Of a DNA stretch of 42,231 nucleotides, positions 25,915 to 33,895 are shown piece after piece. The stretch comes from Castellaniella sp044508625. GTDB lineage: Bacteria > Pseudomonadota > Gammaproteobacteria > Burkholderiales > Burkholderiaceae_B. Position 1 is the stretch's first letter. Every line of letters begins with the position of its first letter. The stretch is taken from NCBI GenBank assembly GCA_044508625.1, contig JBIQHJ010000031.1, positions 1-42,231 of the forward strand. The letters run 5' to 3'. Under the pieces are notes generated by a model that saw only the letters and a list, made by a program, of their open reading frames with translations, made no database searches and was not told the DNA's origin. A program made the position numbers and the translations under genes.

Positions 25915-28161
25915 ATGCAGGGTCCACACACCGATACCCCCCCTCCCGCCGCCCTCGCGAGCGCGCCGCCCGAGCCGTGGCGCGAGTCCCTGCGCGACTG
26001 CCTGGCGCCGGAGGAAACCCCGGTCGCCTGGATGGAGGTCGACCTGGACACCCATCTGCAATACGGGCGCGGCCTGGTCCTCCTGACGAACCGGCGCTGG
26101 CTGGCCCTGATGGGGGACCAGGCCAACTGGCGTTCCTGGCCCTTGCGGCCCGACCTCGAACTGCGCCTGCACGACCACGCGGGCGTGGGCAGCATCGAGC
26201 TGCGCGACGCCCACGCCCGGCTGGCTCTCTGGCGCTACACCCTGGGCCTGCATCCGGCGGCTCTGCGGCTGGCGGCCCGCTACGAGGCCATGCGCCGGCC
26301 CGAGCAGGCCGAGGCCGCGCCGCCCGAGGTGCAGCCGGGCGCGCGCCAGGCGCCGCCCTCGGCGGGTTCCCTGCTGCGCCTGTGGCGCTTCGCCCGCCCC
26401 TACCGCAAGCACCTGCTGGCGGGCCTGCTCCTGACGCTGGCCTCCACGGCCGCCGCGCTGGTGCCGCCCTACCTGACGATGCCGCTCATGGACGACGTGC
26501 TGATCCCGTTCCAGAACGGCAGGCCCATCGACTACGGGCTGGTCTCCACCTACCTGGGCGCGCTGCTGGCCGCCTCGCTGCTGGCCTGGGTCCTGGGCTG
26601 GGGCCGCAGCGCGATCCTCGCCTGGGTCAGCGAGCGCATCGGCGCCGACATGCGCACCGCCACCTACCAGCACCTGCAGCAGCTCTCGCTGCAGTATTTC
26701 GGCGGCAAGCGCACCGGCGACCTGATCGCCCGCATCGGCTCCGAGTCCGACCGGATCTGCCTGTTCCTGTCGCTGCACCTGCTGGATTTCATCACCGACG
26801 TGCTGATGATCGCCATGACCGCCGTCGTGCTGCTGGCGATCAATCCCATGCTGGCCGTGGCCACCCTCGCGCCGCTGCCGCTGATCGTCTGGCTCATCCA
26901 CCTCGTGCGCGACCGCCTGCGCCACGGATTCGAAAAGGCGGACCGCGTCTGGTCCGAGATCACCAACGTGCTGGCCGACACCATCCCGGGCATCCGCGTG
27001 GTCAAGGCCTTCGCCCAGGAACGCCGCGAGGTCGCCCGCTTTCGCGAGGCCAACGACCGCAACCTGGCGATCAACGACCGGGTCAACGCCCTGTGGTCGC
27101 TGTTCACGCCCACCGTGACGCTGCTGACGGAAATCGGCCTGCTGGTGGTCTGGGTCTTCGGGATCTGGCTGGTCGCCCACGAATCCATCACCGTGGGCGT
27201 GCTGACGGCCTTCCTCACCTACATCAGCCGCTTCTACATCCGGCTGGACTCGATGAGCCGGATCGTGTCCACCACCCAGAAGGCGGCGGCGGGCGCCAAG
27301 CGCATCTTCGACATCCTGGACCACACCTCCAGCGTGCCCGAGCCCGAGCACCCGCGGCATCTCGCGCAGGTGCGCGGGCGCATCGAGCTCAGCCGGGTGG
27401 GTTTCCGCTACGGCAACCGCCGCGTGATCCAGGACATCAGCCTGGACATCGCGCCGGGCGAGATGATCGGCCTGGTGGGCCACAGCGGCTCGGGCAAGAG
27501 CACGCTGGTCAATCTCATCTGTCGTTTCTACGATGTATCTCAAGGCGCGATCCGGATCGACGGCGTCGACATCCGCTCGCTGCCGGTCTCGGAATACCGC
27601 CGCCACATCGGCCTGGTCCTGCAGGAGCCCTTCCTGTTCTTCGGCACCGTGGCCGAGAACATCGCCTACGGCAAGCCCGAGGCCACGCGCGCGGAGATCG
27701 TGGCGGCGGCGCGCGCCGCCCATGCCCACGAATTCATCCTGCGCCTGCCGCACGGCTACGACTCGCTGGTCGGCGAGCGCGGCCAGGCGCTGTCGGGGGG
27801 CGAGCGCCAGCGCATCTCGATCGCGCGCGCCCTGCTGATCGACCCGCGCATCCTCATCCTCGACGAGGCCACCTCGTCGGTGGACACGACGACCGAGAAC
27901 GAAATCCAGAAGGCGCTGGACAATCTCGTGCGCGGACGCACCACGATATCGATCGCCCACCGCCTCAGCACGCTGCGGGCGGCCGACCGGCTGGTCGTGC
28001 TCGACCGGGGCCGCATCGTCGAGATCGGCCGCCACGAGACCCTGCTCGCGCGCAACGGCGCCTACGCGCGCCTCTACCAGGCACAGGCCAGGGGCGAGCC
28101 CGAGTCCTCGGACGGGCACGACGACTGGCTGGAGGAGGACCATGACCTCGAGCCCGCATGA
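25915..28161 (+). CDS. ABC half-transporter with N-terminal extension, cyanophycin-associated
   Basis: A 748-residue exporter-type ABC protein. Residues 1-150 are an extra soluble domain not found in standard half-transporters (MEVDLDTHLQYGRGLVLLTNRRWLAL... and GVGSIELRDAHARLALWRYTLG suggest a PH-like or beta-rich fold; this is a guess). The membrane domain spans about 160-450, and the ATPase has Walker A GHSGSGKST (522-530), LSGGE (626-630), Walker B ILILDE (646-651) and H682, all intact. It overlaps the DUF1854 gene by 20 bases and is divergent from the cyanophycin synthetases. I recall this pair being named cyanophycin metabolism-associated in protein family databases. What it moves, and in which direction, is unknown. 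Confidence 0.85.
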   Translation: MQGPHTDTPPPAALASAPPEPWRESLRDCLAPEETPVAWMEVDLDTHLQYGRGLVLLTNRRWLALMGDQANWRSWPLRPDLELRLHDHAGVGSIELRDAHARLALWRYTLGLHPAALRLAARYEAMRRPEQAEAAPPEVQPGARQAPPSAGSLLRLWRFARPYRKHLLAGLLLTLASTAAALVPPYLTMPLMDDVLIPFQNGRPIDYGLVSTYLGALLAASLLAWVLGWGRSAILAWVSERIGADMRTATYQHLQQLSLQYFGGKRTGDLIARIGSESDRICLFLSLHLLDFITDVLMIAMTAVVLLAINPMLAVATLAPLPLIVWLIHLVRDRLRHGFEKADRVWSEITNVLADTIPGIRVVKAFAQERREVARFREANDRNLAINDRVNALWSLFTPTVTLLTEIGLLVVWVFGIWLVAHESITVGVLTAFLTYISRFYIRLDSMSRIVSTTQKAAAGAKRIFDILDHTSSVPEPEHPRHLAQVRGRIELSRVGFRYGNRRVIQDISLDIAPGEMIGLVGHSGSGKSTLVNLICRFYDVSQGAIRIDGVDIRSLPVSEYRRHIGLVLQEPFLFFGTVAENIAYGKPEATRAEIVAAARAAHAHEFILRLPHGYDSLVGERGQALSGGERQRISIARALLIDPRILILDEATSSVDTTTENEIQKALDNLVRGRTTISIAHRLSTLRAADRLVVLDRGRIVEIGRHETLLARNGAYARLYQAQARGEPESSDGHDDWLEEDHDLEPA

Positions 28162-28633
28162 GACGCCGAACCCTCCCGGATACCGCCTGGAGCGCGACCC
28201 CTTCGGGCGCCTGGCGCTGCTGCGCGGCGGCCAGCGCATCGCCCCGGTCGTGCCGGTGCGCAGCTTTCCGATCGCGGCGCCGGACGAGGGCATCGCGCTG
28301 CTCGATTCGCAAGGCCGCGAGGCCGCCTGGATCGAGCGCCTGGAGGACCTGCCCGCCGACCTGCGGGCCCTGATCACCGAGGAACTCGCCAGCCGCGAAT
28401 TCGTCCCCCGGATCCAGCGCATCCGCCGCGTGTCGACCCACGCGACGCCCAGCGTCTGGCAGGTCGACACCGATCGCGGCCCGACGCAGCTCACCCTCCG
28501 GGCCGAGGAGGACATCCGCCGGCTCTCCGCCGACACCCTGCTGATCGCCGACAGCCACGGGGTCCAGTTCCTCATCCGCAACGTGTCGGCGCTGGACAAG
28601 GCCAGCCGGCGGTTCCTGGACCACTTCCTGTAG
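28142..28633 (+). CDS. DUF1854 family protein, cyanophycin-associated
   Basis: A 163-residue protein without a signal peptide or membrane segment, so probably cytoplasmic. It reads YRLERDPFGRLALLRGG (about 14-30), VPVRSFPIAAPDEGIALLDSQGREAAWI, then EELASREFVPRIQRI and the C-terminal DSHGVQFLIRNVSALDKASRRFLDHF; these are DUF1854 features. It starts inside the end of the ABC gene with a strong GGAGGAGG ribosome site, so it is translated together with it. It may be a partner or regulator of the transporter or of cyanophycin granules. The function is not established. Confidence 0.87.
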   Translation: MTSSPHETPNPPGYRLERDPFGRLALLRGGQRIAPVVPVRSFPIAAPDEGIALLDSQGREAAWIERLEDLPADLRALITEELASREFVPRIQRIRRVSTHATPSVWQVDTDRGPTQLTLRAEEDIRRLSADTLLIADSHGVQFLIRNVSALDKASRRFLDHFL

Positions 28634-28654
28634 GCGAGGGCCGCCATGGCGTGC

Positions 28655-28674
28655 GAGGCCGGGCCCACGGCCTC
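28655..28674. terminator. hairpin between convergent genes
   Basis: GAGGCCG / CGGCCTC with a 6-base loop, in the 42-base gap between DUF1854 and the Tgl-like gene. No U-run; a bidirectional termination role is only possible. Confidence 0.3.
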
Positions 28675-28675
28675 T

Positions 28676-29896
28676 CTACGCCCCGCGGTGCGATGCGAGG
28701 CGGGGCAGCGACAGCGTGCAGGATCCCGGCCGGACGCAGCGGATGTACTCGCGCGAGGCGTCCACGCAGCCGCCCGAGCCGTACACCCCGGCGGGGTCGC
28801 GCAGGCGAAGCATGCGCGCGAGAATGGCGGCGACCGCCTCGGGATCGCGCACTGTCTCTCGCACGCGGGCCTCGACCGCATTCTCGTCCATCCACAACCG
28901 TCCCGCCGCGTCGCGCCGCAGGCCGTGGCGCCAGTGGTAGAGCTCGATGCATTTGTCGGCCAGCGAATAATGCCGCCCCGGCTTCCAGAAATTCGTGAAG
29001 CGCCCGCCTCCCAGGTAGAACACCCAGGACCCCTCGTAGCCCTCGACGTCGGCCGAGGCCTCGTCGGGATTGCGGAACCACAGGCGATCGCCGGGCACGT
29101 AATAGCCAAAGGGCAGCGGGTCGCGCAAGGACCCGTATTCGTGCAGGAACACCTCGTGGAATTCGCCCGACATGATGGCCCGGGTCTCCCACTGGCGCTG
29201 CAGGACGGCGAGCAGGGCGGGATTGCACTCGGCCAGTTCCTGCGCCAGGGCGAGCAGCAGGACGTATTCGGTGGCGCGATAGCAGGAAAAGGAATACAGG
29301 CGGCCCGAGACCTCCGGCTGCGTGGCCTTGCGCAAGGCATCGACCAGGTCATGGCCGGGCACCACGGTGAAGCCCGTGGCCTCGGCATACCGCCAGCAGT
29401 CCTCCGGGCGCTCGGCGTGCTCGGTGTCGAAGGCCAGCACGGTACGGCTCGCGGCCCGCACGATGCGCCGCCGCAGGCGCACCGCCGAGACCAGCTCGTC
29501 GTGCGAAGGCAGGTCGAAGGCGATCGGCCCGAGCAGCATCGCCGCGAGGATCTCGGTGTCCAGCGCGCGGTCGCCGATGTCCAGCCCGCCGCCGTCCGCG
29601 GCGTTCAGGCCCAGGGCGTGGGCCAGGCCGACGGTGTCATGGTCCGGTGCCCACCGCGCCGCGGCGTCCGGCGCCAGGCGAAAGCCCACGTAGGCGCCGG
29701 CCTCGTCCCGCCCCCGATCGACCTCGACCGCGGGCGCCAGGTCCAGGTCGGCCAGCCAGGCCAGCGTCCGCTCGCCATCGGCCGCGAGACGCGCCTCCGC
29801 CCCGGGAACGCCCGCCGCGCCGCGCAGCCGGATGCCCGGCCACCACCCGCCCGCGGGACCGCCCGCGCGAGCACCCGCATCCCCCTCACGAGTCAT
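28676..29896 (-). CDS. Tgl-like (protein-glutamine gamma-glutamyltransferase) family protein, divergent
   Basis: A protein of about 406 residues. The middle (about 195-300) resembles Bacillus subtilis Tgl, a Cys transglutaminase that cross-links spore-coat proteins: SGRLYSFSCYRATEYVLLLAL with C205 at the place of the catalytic Cys, then GYYVPGDRLWFRNPD (264-278), like the Tgl string DYVPGDRVYFKNPD, then GGGRFTNF. By-eye alignment from memory puts Ser or Phe where Tgl has its two Glu and its His, so activity may be altered. The N-terminal 190 residues and the C-terminal 80 residues (seven-odd Cys overall, YGSGGCVDASREYIRC) are not recognised. The start is chosen at ATG 29896; 29908 and 29932 are possible. 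It is convergent with the cyanophycin ABC/DUF1854 operon. Confidence 0.55.
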   Translation of the reverse strand: MTREGDAGARAGGPAGGWWPGIRLRGAAGVPGAEARLAADGERTLAWLADLDLAPAVEVDRGRDEAGAYVGFRLAPDAAARWAPDHDTVGLAHALGLNAADGGGLDIGDRALDTEILAAMLLGPIAFDLPSHDELVSAVRLRRRIVRAASRTVLAFDTEHAERPEDCWRYAEATGFTVVPGHDLVDALRKATQPEVSGRLYSFSCYRATEYVLLLALAQELAECNPALLAVLQRQWETRAIMSGEFHEVFLHEYGSLRDPLPFGYYVPGDRLWFRNPDEASADVEGYEGSWVFYLGGGRFTNFWKPGRHYSLADKCIELYHWRHGLRRDAAGRLWMDENAVEARVRETVRDPEAVAAILARMLRLRDPAGVYGSGGCVDASREYIRCVRPGSCTLSLPRLASHRGA

Positions 29897-30070
29897 GGCC
29901 GGGAGCATCCAGGGCCGGCACGAAGGCCGCAATGAGGGGCGCGCCGGGGCGCCCGATCGGAGGGATCGTGCACGCGGTAGCGGTACGTACGGGGACGATG
30001 CATATGCATACGTGAATTCTAGCGTCGGCGGAGGTTCCAGCGGGAGGAGCTTTCGGCTCGGACGATCCGT

Positions 30071-30976
30071 TCAGCGCTGGCCGATCACATCCTGGAGTTC
30101 CGGCAGCACGCGCCGCGCGGCCCGCTCGCCCTCCTCGATCGCGGCCGCCGCCCGGTGATAGTCCATCAGCGCGAAATTCGCCAGCCTGGGCCGGATCATC
30201 ACGTCCGCGGGCTCGCCCGCGAGGCGGCTGCGCGTGATGCGCACCTGCATGATGTTCAGGCTGATGCTCAGCACGTCGAAGATCGACGGCATGACCACCG
30301 TCCCCGCCGTCCCGCCCATGAATCCCCCCAGCCCCAGCGGCAGGCGGCTCAACACCGAGGCGAGGGCGCCGGGCTCCGCCGGGGGCGCGGCCGGCTCGTC
30401 GGGCTCGAAATGCCGCCCGATCAGGTCGGCGTTCAGGTCCACCGCAATGACGATGTCCGCCCCCATGGCGCGGCACAGGGACACCGGCACCGGATTCACC
30501 AGCGCGCCGTCCACCAGCAGCCGCCCCTCGCGCTGCGCGGGCGTGAACAGGCCCGGCAGGGCGGCGGAGGCGCGCACCGCATCGAAGACCGAACCCTCGC
30601 GCAGCCAGACCTCCCGCCCCGTGGCCAGCTCCGTGGCGACCGCCCCATACTCCTTGGGCAGGCTGGTGATCTGCTTGTCGTTCAGGTGCGCGCGCAGGAA
30701 GGAAAAGAGCTTTTCCCCCTGGATCAGGCCGCCGCCGACCGTGAAATCCAGCAGGCCCACCACGCCCTGCCAGGTGAGCCCCCGCACCCAGGTCTCGAGG
30801 GGCTCGAGCTGCCCGTCCGCGTAGGCCGCGCCGACCAGGGCGCCGATCGACGTCCCGCACACGATGTCCGGCGAGATGCCCGCCTCCTCGAGGATGCGGA
30901 TGATGCCGATGTGCGACCAGCCGCGCGCCGAGCCGCTGCCGAGGGCAAGACCGATCCTGGGTTGGGATGCGCGCAT
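30071..30976 (-). CDS. patatin-like phospholipase (RssA type)
   Basis: A 301-residue serine lipid hydrolase of the patatin fold. The oxyanion-hole loop GSGSARG lies at 13-19, the nucleophile elbow GTSIG has S43, and the catalytic Asp D156 is in VDGALVNP; the Ser-Asp dyad is complete. No signal peptide, so it is probably cytoplasmic or membrane-associated. AAGGAC precedes the start. It is alone on its strand with a gap of 174 bases to the Tgl-like gene. The substrate lipid is unknown. Confidence 0.9.
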   Translation of the reverse strand: MRASQPRIGLALGSGSARGWSHIGIIRILEEAGISPDIVCGTSIGALVGAAYADGQLEPLETWVRGLTWQGVVGLLDFTVGGGLIQGEKLFSFLRAHLNDKQITSLPKEYGAVATELATGREVWLREGSVFDAVRASAALPGLFTPAQREGRLLVDGALVNPVPVSLCRAMGADIVIAVDLNADLIGRHFEPDEPAAPPAEPGALASVLSRLPLGLGGFMGGTAGTVVMPSIFDVLSISLNIMQVRITRSRLAGEPADVMIRPRLANFALMDYHRAAAAIEEGERAARRVLPELQDVIGQR

Positions 30977-31202
30977 GGCCGTCCTTTCCGATAGTCCAGA
31001 GGGCGAAGACCCTCACGTTGTAGCACAAAAGGCCCAGGCGTCCGCGTGGCGGCACGGACGGCGAGCTCGGCATCGTCCTCCAGCACAAGTGTTGACTTCA
31101 CCGATCGCATCATCCAGCATTCCAATGCCCTCACCTTGCAGGAAGAAGACCCAGCGGCGCCAAATTTCGCATCTTCCTCATCCGCCCGCAACGGGAAACA
31201 CC

Positions 31203-31985
31203 ATGAGCGATCAAAATACTGTCGAGCGCATATACATACTGGATGGCGGCATTGCACAAGTCGAAGACGCATCCATCTACTCGCCGGGATTCAACGTCGG
31301 CAAACCCATGACGCTGAGCTGCAACGCATACCTCATCCGGCACCGGGGGCGGTGGATGTTGTGGGATACGGGCACCCAGGACGATCTGATCGATGAACCG
31401 CAGGGCCGCATCATTGCCCATGGCATTCGCGGGACGATTCGAAAGACGATATCGTCGCAACTGCAAGAGATCGGTGTCGAACCTGATGAAATCGGCACAC
31501 TGGCAATCTCGCACGCGCACTATGATCACGTGGGCAACTGCAGACTGTTCAGGAAGGCAAAGTGGATCGTTCAAAAAGCCGAGTACGACGCAATGTTCGG
31601 GCCGGATCCCCACGCTTTCGGGTTCATACCGGACCTGTACGACATGCTGCGCGACAACGAAACAAAGCTGATCGCAGGAGACCACGACGTTTATGGGGAT
31701 GGTGCCGTCCGCATCATCTCCACGCCCGGGCATACTCCTGGCCACAGCTCGCTTCTCGTCAGGCTTCCGGAATCAGGGCCGGTGCTCCTCAGCGGCGACA
31801 TCGCACACAACCAGAGCAACTACCAATGCCGCTGCGTCCCGTCTTTCAACGCGGACAGGCTCGCCACCATTGCGTCCATGGAGAAAGTCAGCGCCCTCCT
31901 GCGGGCGGAGGGTGCAACGCTATGGATCAATCACGACATTGCCCAGAACGAAACCCTTCCGCATGCGCCGCGGTGGATCGAATGA
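31203..31985 (+). CDS. metallo-beta-lactamase-fold hydrolase, N-acyl homoserine lactonase-like
   Basis: A 260-residue zinc hydrolase. The metal site HxHxDH is at 104-109 (HAHYDH), followed by PGHTPGH (175-181), SGDIAH with D199, and a C-terminal WINHD; DTG at 56-58 is typical of the AHL-lactonase/AttM subgroup. Those enzymes open lactone rings, including homoserine lactones and gamma-butyrolactone. The start ATG 31203 gives MSDQNTVERIYILDGG; the open frame upstream is not conserved. It is convergent with the IclR-nitrilase-TRAP operon and shares its lower GC. It may act on a lactone in the same pathway rather than on quorum signals. Confidence 0.85.
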   Translation: MSDQNTVERIYILDGGIAQVEDASIYSPGFNVGKPMTLSCNAYLIRHRGRWMLWDTGTQDDLIDEPQGRIIAHGIRGTIRKTISSQLQEIGVEPDEIGTLAISHAHYDHVGNCRLFRKAKWIVQKAEYDAMFGPDPHAFGFIPDLYDMLRDNETKLIAGDHDVYGDGAVRIISTPGHTPGHSSLLVRLPESGPVLLSGDIAHNQSNYQCRCVPSFNADRLATIASMEKVSALLRAEGATLWINHDIAQNETLPHAPRWIE

Positions 31986-32042
31986 CGGTCCGGCCGATGT
32001 CCAGGCCGCCGGGCATCGGCCATGCCCACAATGCGTCGAACA

Positions 32043-32816
32043 TCAATAGTCGCTCTTGGAAGGCCATTCCCTGAATTCCCGGGCACAAGACAGCAGGACA
32101 TCGATCGTTCCGTCCTCGAGCATCGTCTCGATGCTATGTTGCGGGCCCAGAACGGAAAGCACCGCAATGACCTCATGCGTATGGCTCAAGAACGGAATCG
32201 CGATCGCCTCGACCCCATAGGTCAAATGCCCTCTGTTGACCGCAAACCCGTTCTCCCGCACAGAGTCCAGCAAGCGCTCGATGGATTGTCTGCTGCCGGC
32301 TTCCGGCATCGTGCTGGTTCGCGCCTCGAGTTCGTCATCCACGAACCTGGAGACGATCACCTGCGGCATGAAAGCCGCAAAAACCAGCCCCGCCGCGCTA
32401 TTCAGGATGGGCAGGGTCGCGCCCAGCTTCATCGACATCACGACGGGCTGACTGCTTTCCCGCACGCTCATGGTGACGGGCCCGTGTGTTCCCCAAACCG
32501 AAAGCACCGTCGTCCTGTCCAGCCCCTCGCGCAGCTTCTGCTGCAGATCGACGGCCCGCGCGAGGGGATCATAACGATTGATGGCGGCGATACCGATCTG
32601 CAGCGCCATCTCTCCCAATAGATAGCACTTTGTCGCCTGGTCCTGTCGAATCAGGCCAGTCGCGATATAGCTCGTAAGGTACCTGTGGGCCTTGGCCGGA
32701 TGCATGCAGGCTGCCGAAGCCAGGTCCTTCAGGCTCATCGGCCCACGCGCCTCGACCAAGGCCCGGACGAGCCGGGCACCGACCTCGATGGATTTTATTC
32801 CCTGCTTTTCTTCCAT
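32043..32816 (-). CDS. IclR-family transcriptional regulator
   Basis: A 257-residue regulator with an N-terminal winged helix-turn-helix (IKSIEVGARLVRALVEARGPMSLKDLASAACMHPAKAHRYLTSYI, about 7-52) and a C-terminal IclR effector domain (about 75-250; NRGHLTYGVEAIAIPFLSHTHEVIAVLSVLGP). It is the last gene of the TRAP-nitrilase operon, 33 bases after the nitrilase, and probably controls it. The ligand is presumably the transported acid or nitrile product; inferred. An operator was not identified with confidence; a loose repeat at 36886-36900 upstream of the operon is a candidate. Confidence 0.92.
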   Translation of the reverse strand: MEEKQGIKSIEVGARLVRALVEARGPMSLKDLASAACMHPAKAHRYLTSYIATGLIRQDQATKCYLLGEMALQIGIAAINRYDPLARAVDLQQKLREGLDRTTVLSVWGTHGPVTMSVRESSQPVVMSMKLGATLPILNSAAGLVFAAFMPQVIVSRFVDDELEARTSTMPEAGSRQSIERLLDSVRENGFAVNRGHLTYGVEAIAIPFLSHTHEVIAVLSVLGPQHSIETMLEDGTIDVLLSCAREFREWPSKSDY

Positions 32817-32849
32817 GGCGAAACAGGCGCATCGAGGCCGGGGCTGGGT

Positions 32850-33869
32850 CTATGGCGATAACCGGGTTCCGGTGTCCTCCGGGGTGTCCGCGGAATGCTC
32901 GGGCTCTGGTCGATCATCGCTCAAGGATACCGCAAGCTGGCGCCGGCGATTTACCTGGAGGTTGAAGACATCGAACCGATTGTAATGGCCGATGATGTCA
33001 TGGTATTGCTTTGGCTCGATGCACAGGTTCAGGTCGACATCGCCGTAGACGATACCCTCGTCATCGATCAAGGGTTCCGAGATCAGGCGCCCGTCGGGCC
33101 CGAAAATACCCGAAAAGGCGTTCGGCTTGCCCGAGAGCATGGCGACCTGCTCATCGGAATCCGCCAGAACGTCGATCATCTCTTTGGAGACCGCCGAACA
33201 CGAGACGACCGTGAAGATCTTGCCCTCGAAAGAATGCGCCCCCGCGCGGATCCTGATGGCATCCGGCATGTCGTAGTTCTTGACGAAGGGGAAAGCGATG
33301 TAGTTCGCCACGTGGACCATCTCGCCCTGGGCGAGCAGCGCGAATCTCGCCAAGGTATTCGTGTTTTCCCCGCAGGCCAGCACCCCGAGCTTCCCGACTT
33401 CCGTATCGTATACCCGCAGCGAGCTGCCATCACCGCGCGCCCACGTCAGCTTCTCGGCGAATGTGGGCACGAGCTTCCGGTGCTTTCCCAGCAGTTTCCC
33501 CTCGGGGCCGATCACGAGGTTCGTGTTGTAGACGGTGCCGCTGCCCTCGGACCCCCGCTCGTTGATGCCGATGACCACATACACGTCGGATTCCCGCGCC
33601 GCCTTGATCAACTGATCCACGAGAGGCCCCGGCACATCCACGGAATTCAGATAGAGCTTCCTGAACCAGGGACTGCCCTGGAACGGATTCATCATCCAGT
33701 TCCAATAGGGATACCCTGCCACGAACACCTCCGGAAAGGCAACCACCCGGGCCCCGTTGCGGGCGGATTCCCGAATGAGGTCGCACGCTTTGTCCACTGT
33801 TTTCTCGCAATCGAGAAAGCAGGGGGCTGCCTGTACGGCGGCAACCCGGAATTTCGGCAATTCATTCAT
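32850..33869 (-). CDS. nitrilase (carbon-nitrogen hydrolase family)
   Basis: A 339-residue enzyme hydrolysing a nitrile to a carboxylic acid and ammonia. The catalytic triad is visible: E47 (FPEVFVAGYP), K132 (HRKLVPT) and C166 (ACGENTNTLARF). The CGENTN form places it with true nitrilases rather than amidases; the side-chain preference cannot be read. GGGAG precedes the ATG at 33869. It follows the TRAP binding protein by 26 bases, so the operon appears to import a compound that is then hydrolysed, or a product is handled after hydrolysis. Cytoplasmic. Confidence 0.92.
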   Translation of the reverse strand: MNELPKFRVAAVQAAPCFLDCEKTVDKACDLIRESARNGARVVAFPEVFVAGYPYWNWMMNPFQGSPWFRKLYLNSVDVPGPLVDQLIKAARESDVYVVIGINERGSEGSGTVYNTNLVIGPEGKLLGKHRKLVPTFAEKLTWARGDGSSLRVYDTEVGKLGVLACGENTNTLARFALLAQGEMVHVANYIAFPFVKNYDMPDAIRIRAGAHSFEGKIFTVVSCSAVSKEMIDVLADSDEQVAMLSGKPNAFSGIFGPDGRLISEPLIDDEGIVYGDVDLNLCIEPKQYHDIIGHYNRFDVFNLQVNRRRQLAVSLSDDRPEPEHSADTPEDTGTRLSP

Positions 33870-33895
33870 CTCTCGCTCCCGCGCGAATCACAATG

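Noticed and set aside
23586..28145. Plus-strand open frame of 1519 codons across the cyanophycin region
   Set aside because: It is antisense to the two synthetase genes and then out of frame with the ABC gene; its composition (His/Asp/Arg/Gly-rich, no family motifs) is typical of a high-GC shadow frame.
25888..29388. Minus-strand open frame of 1166 codons
   Set aside because: Antisense to the ABC and DUF1854 genes and overlapping the Tgl-like gene in another frame; no recognisable domain.
29998..30009. ATGCATATGCAT palindrome upstream of the Tgl-like gene
   Set aside because: A 12-base perfect palindrome, but seen once with no second copy or matching known operator; kept only as a note.
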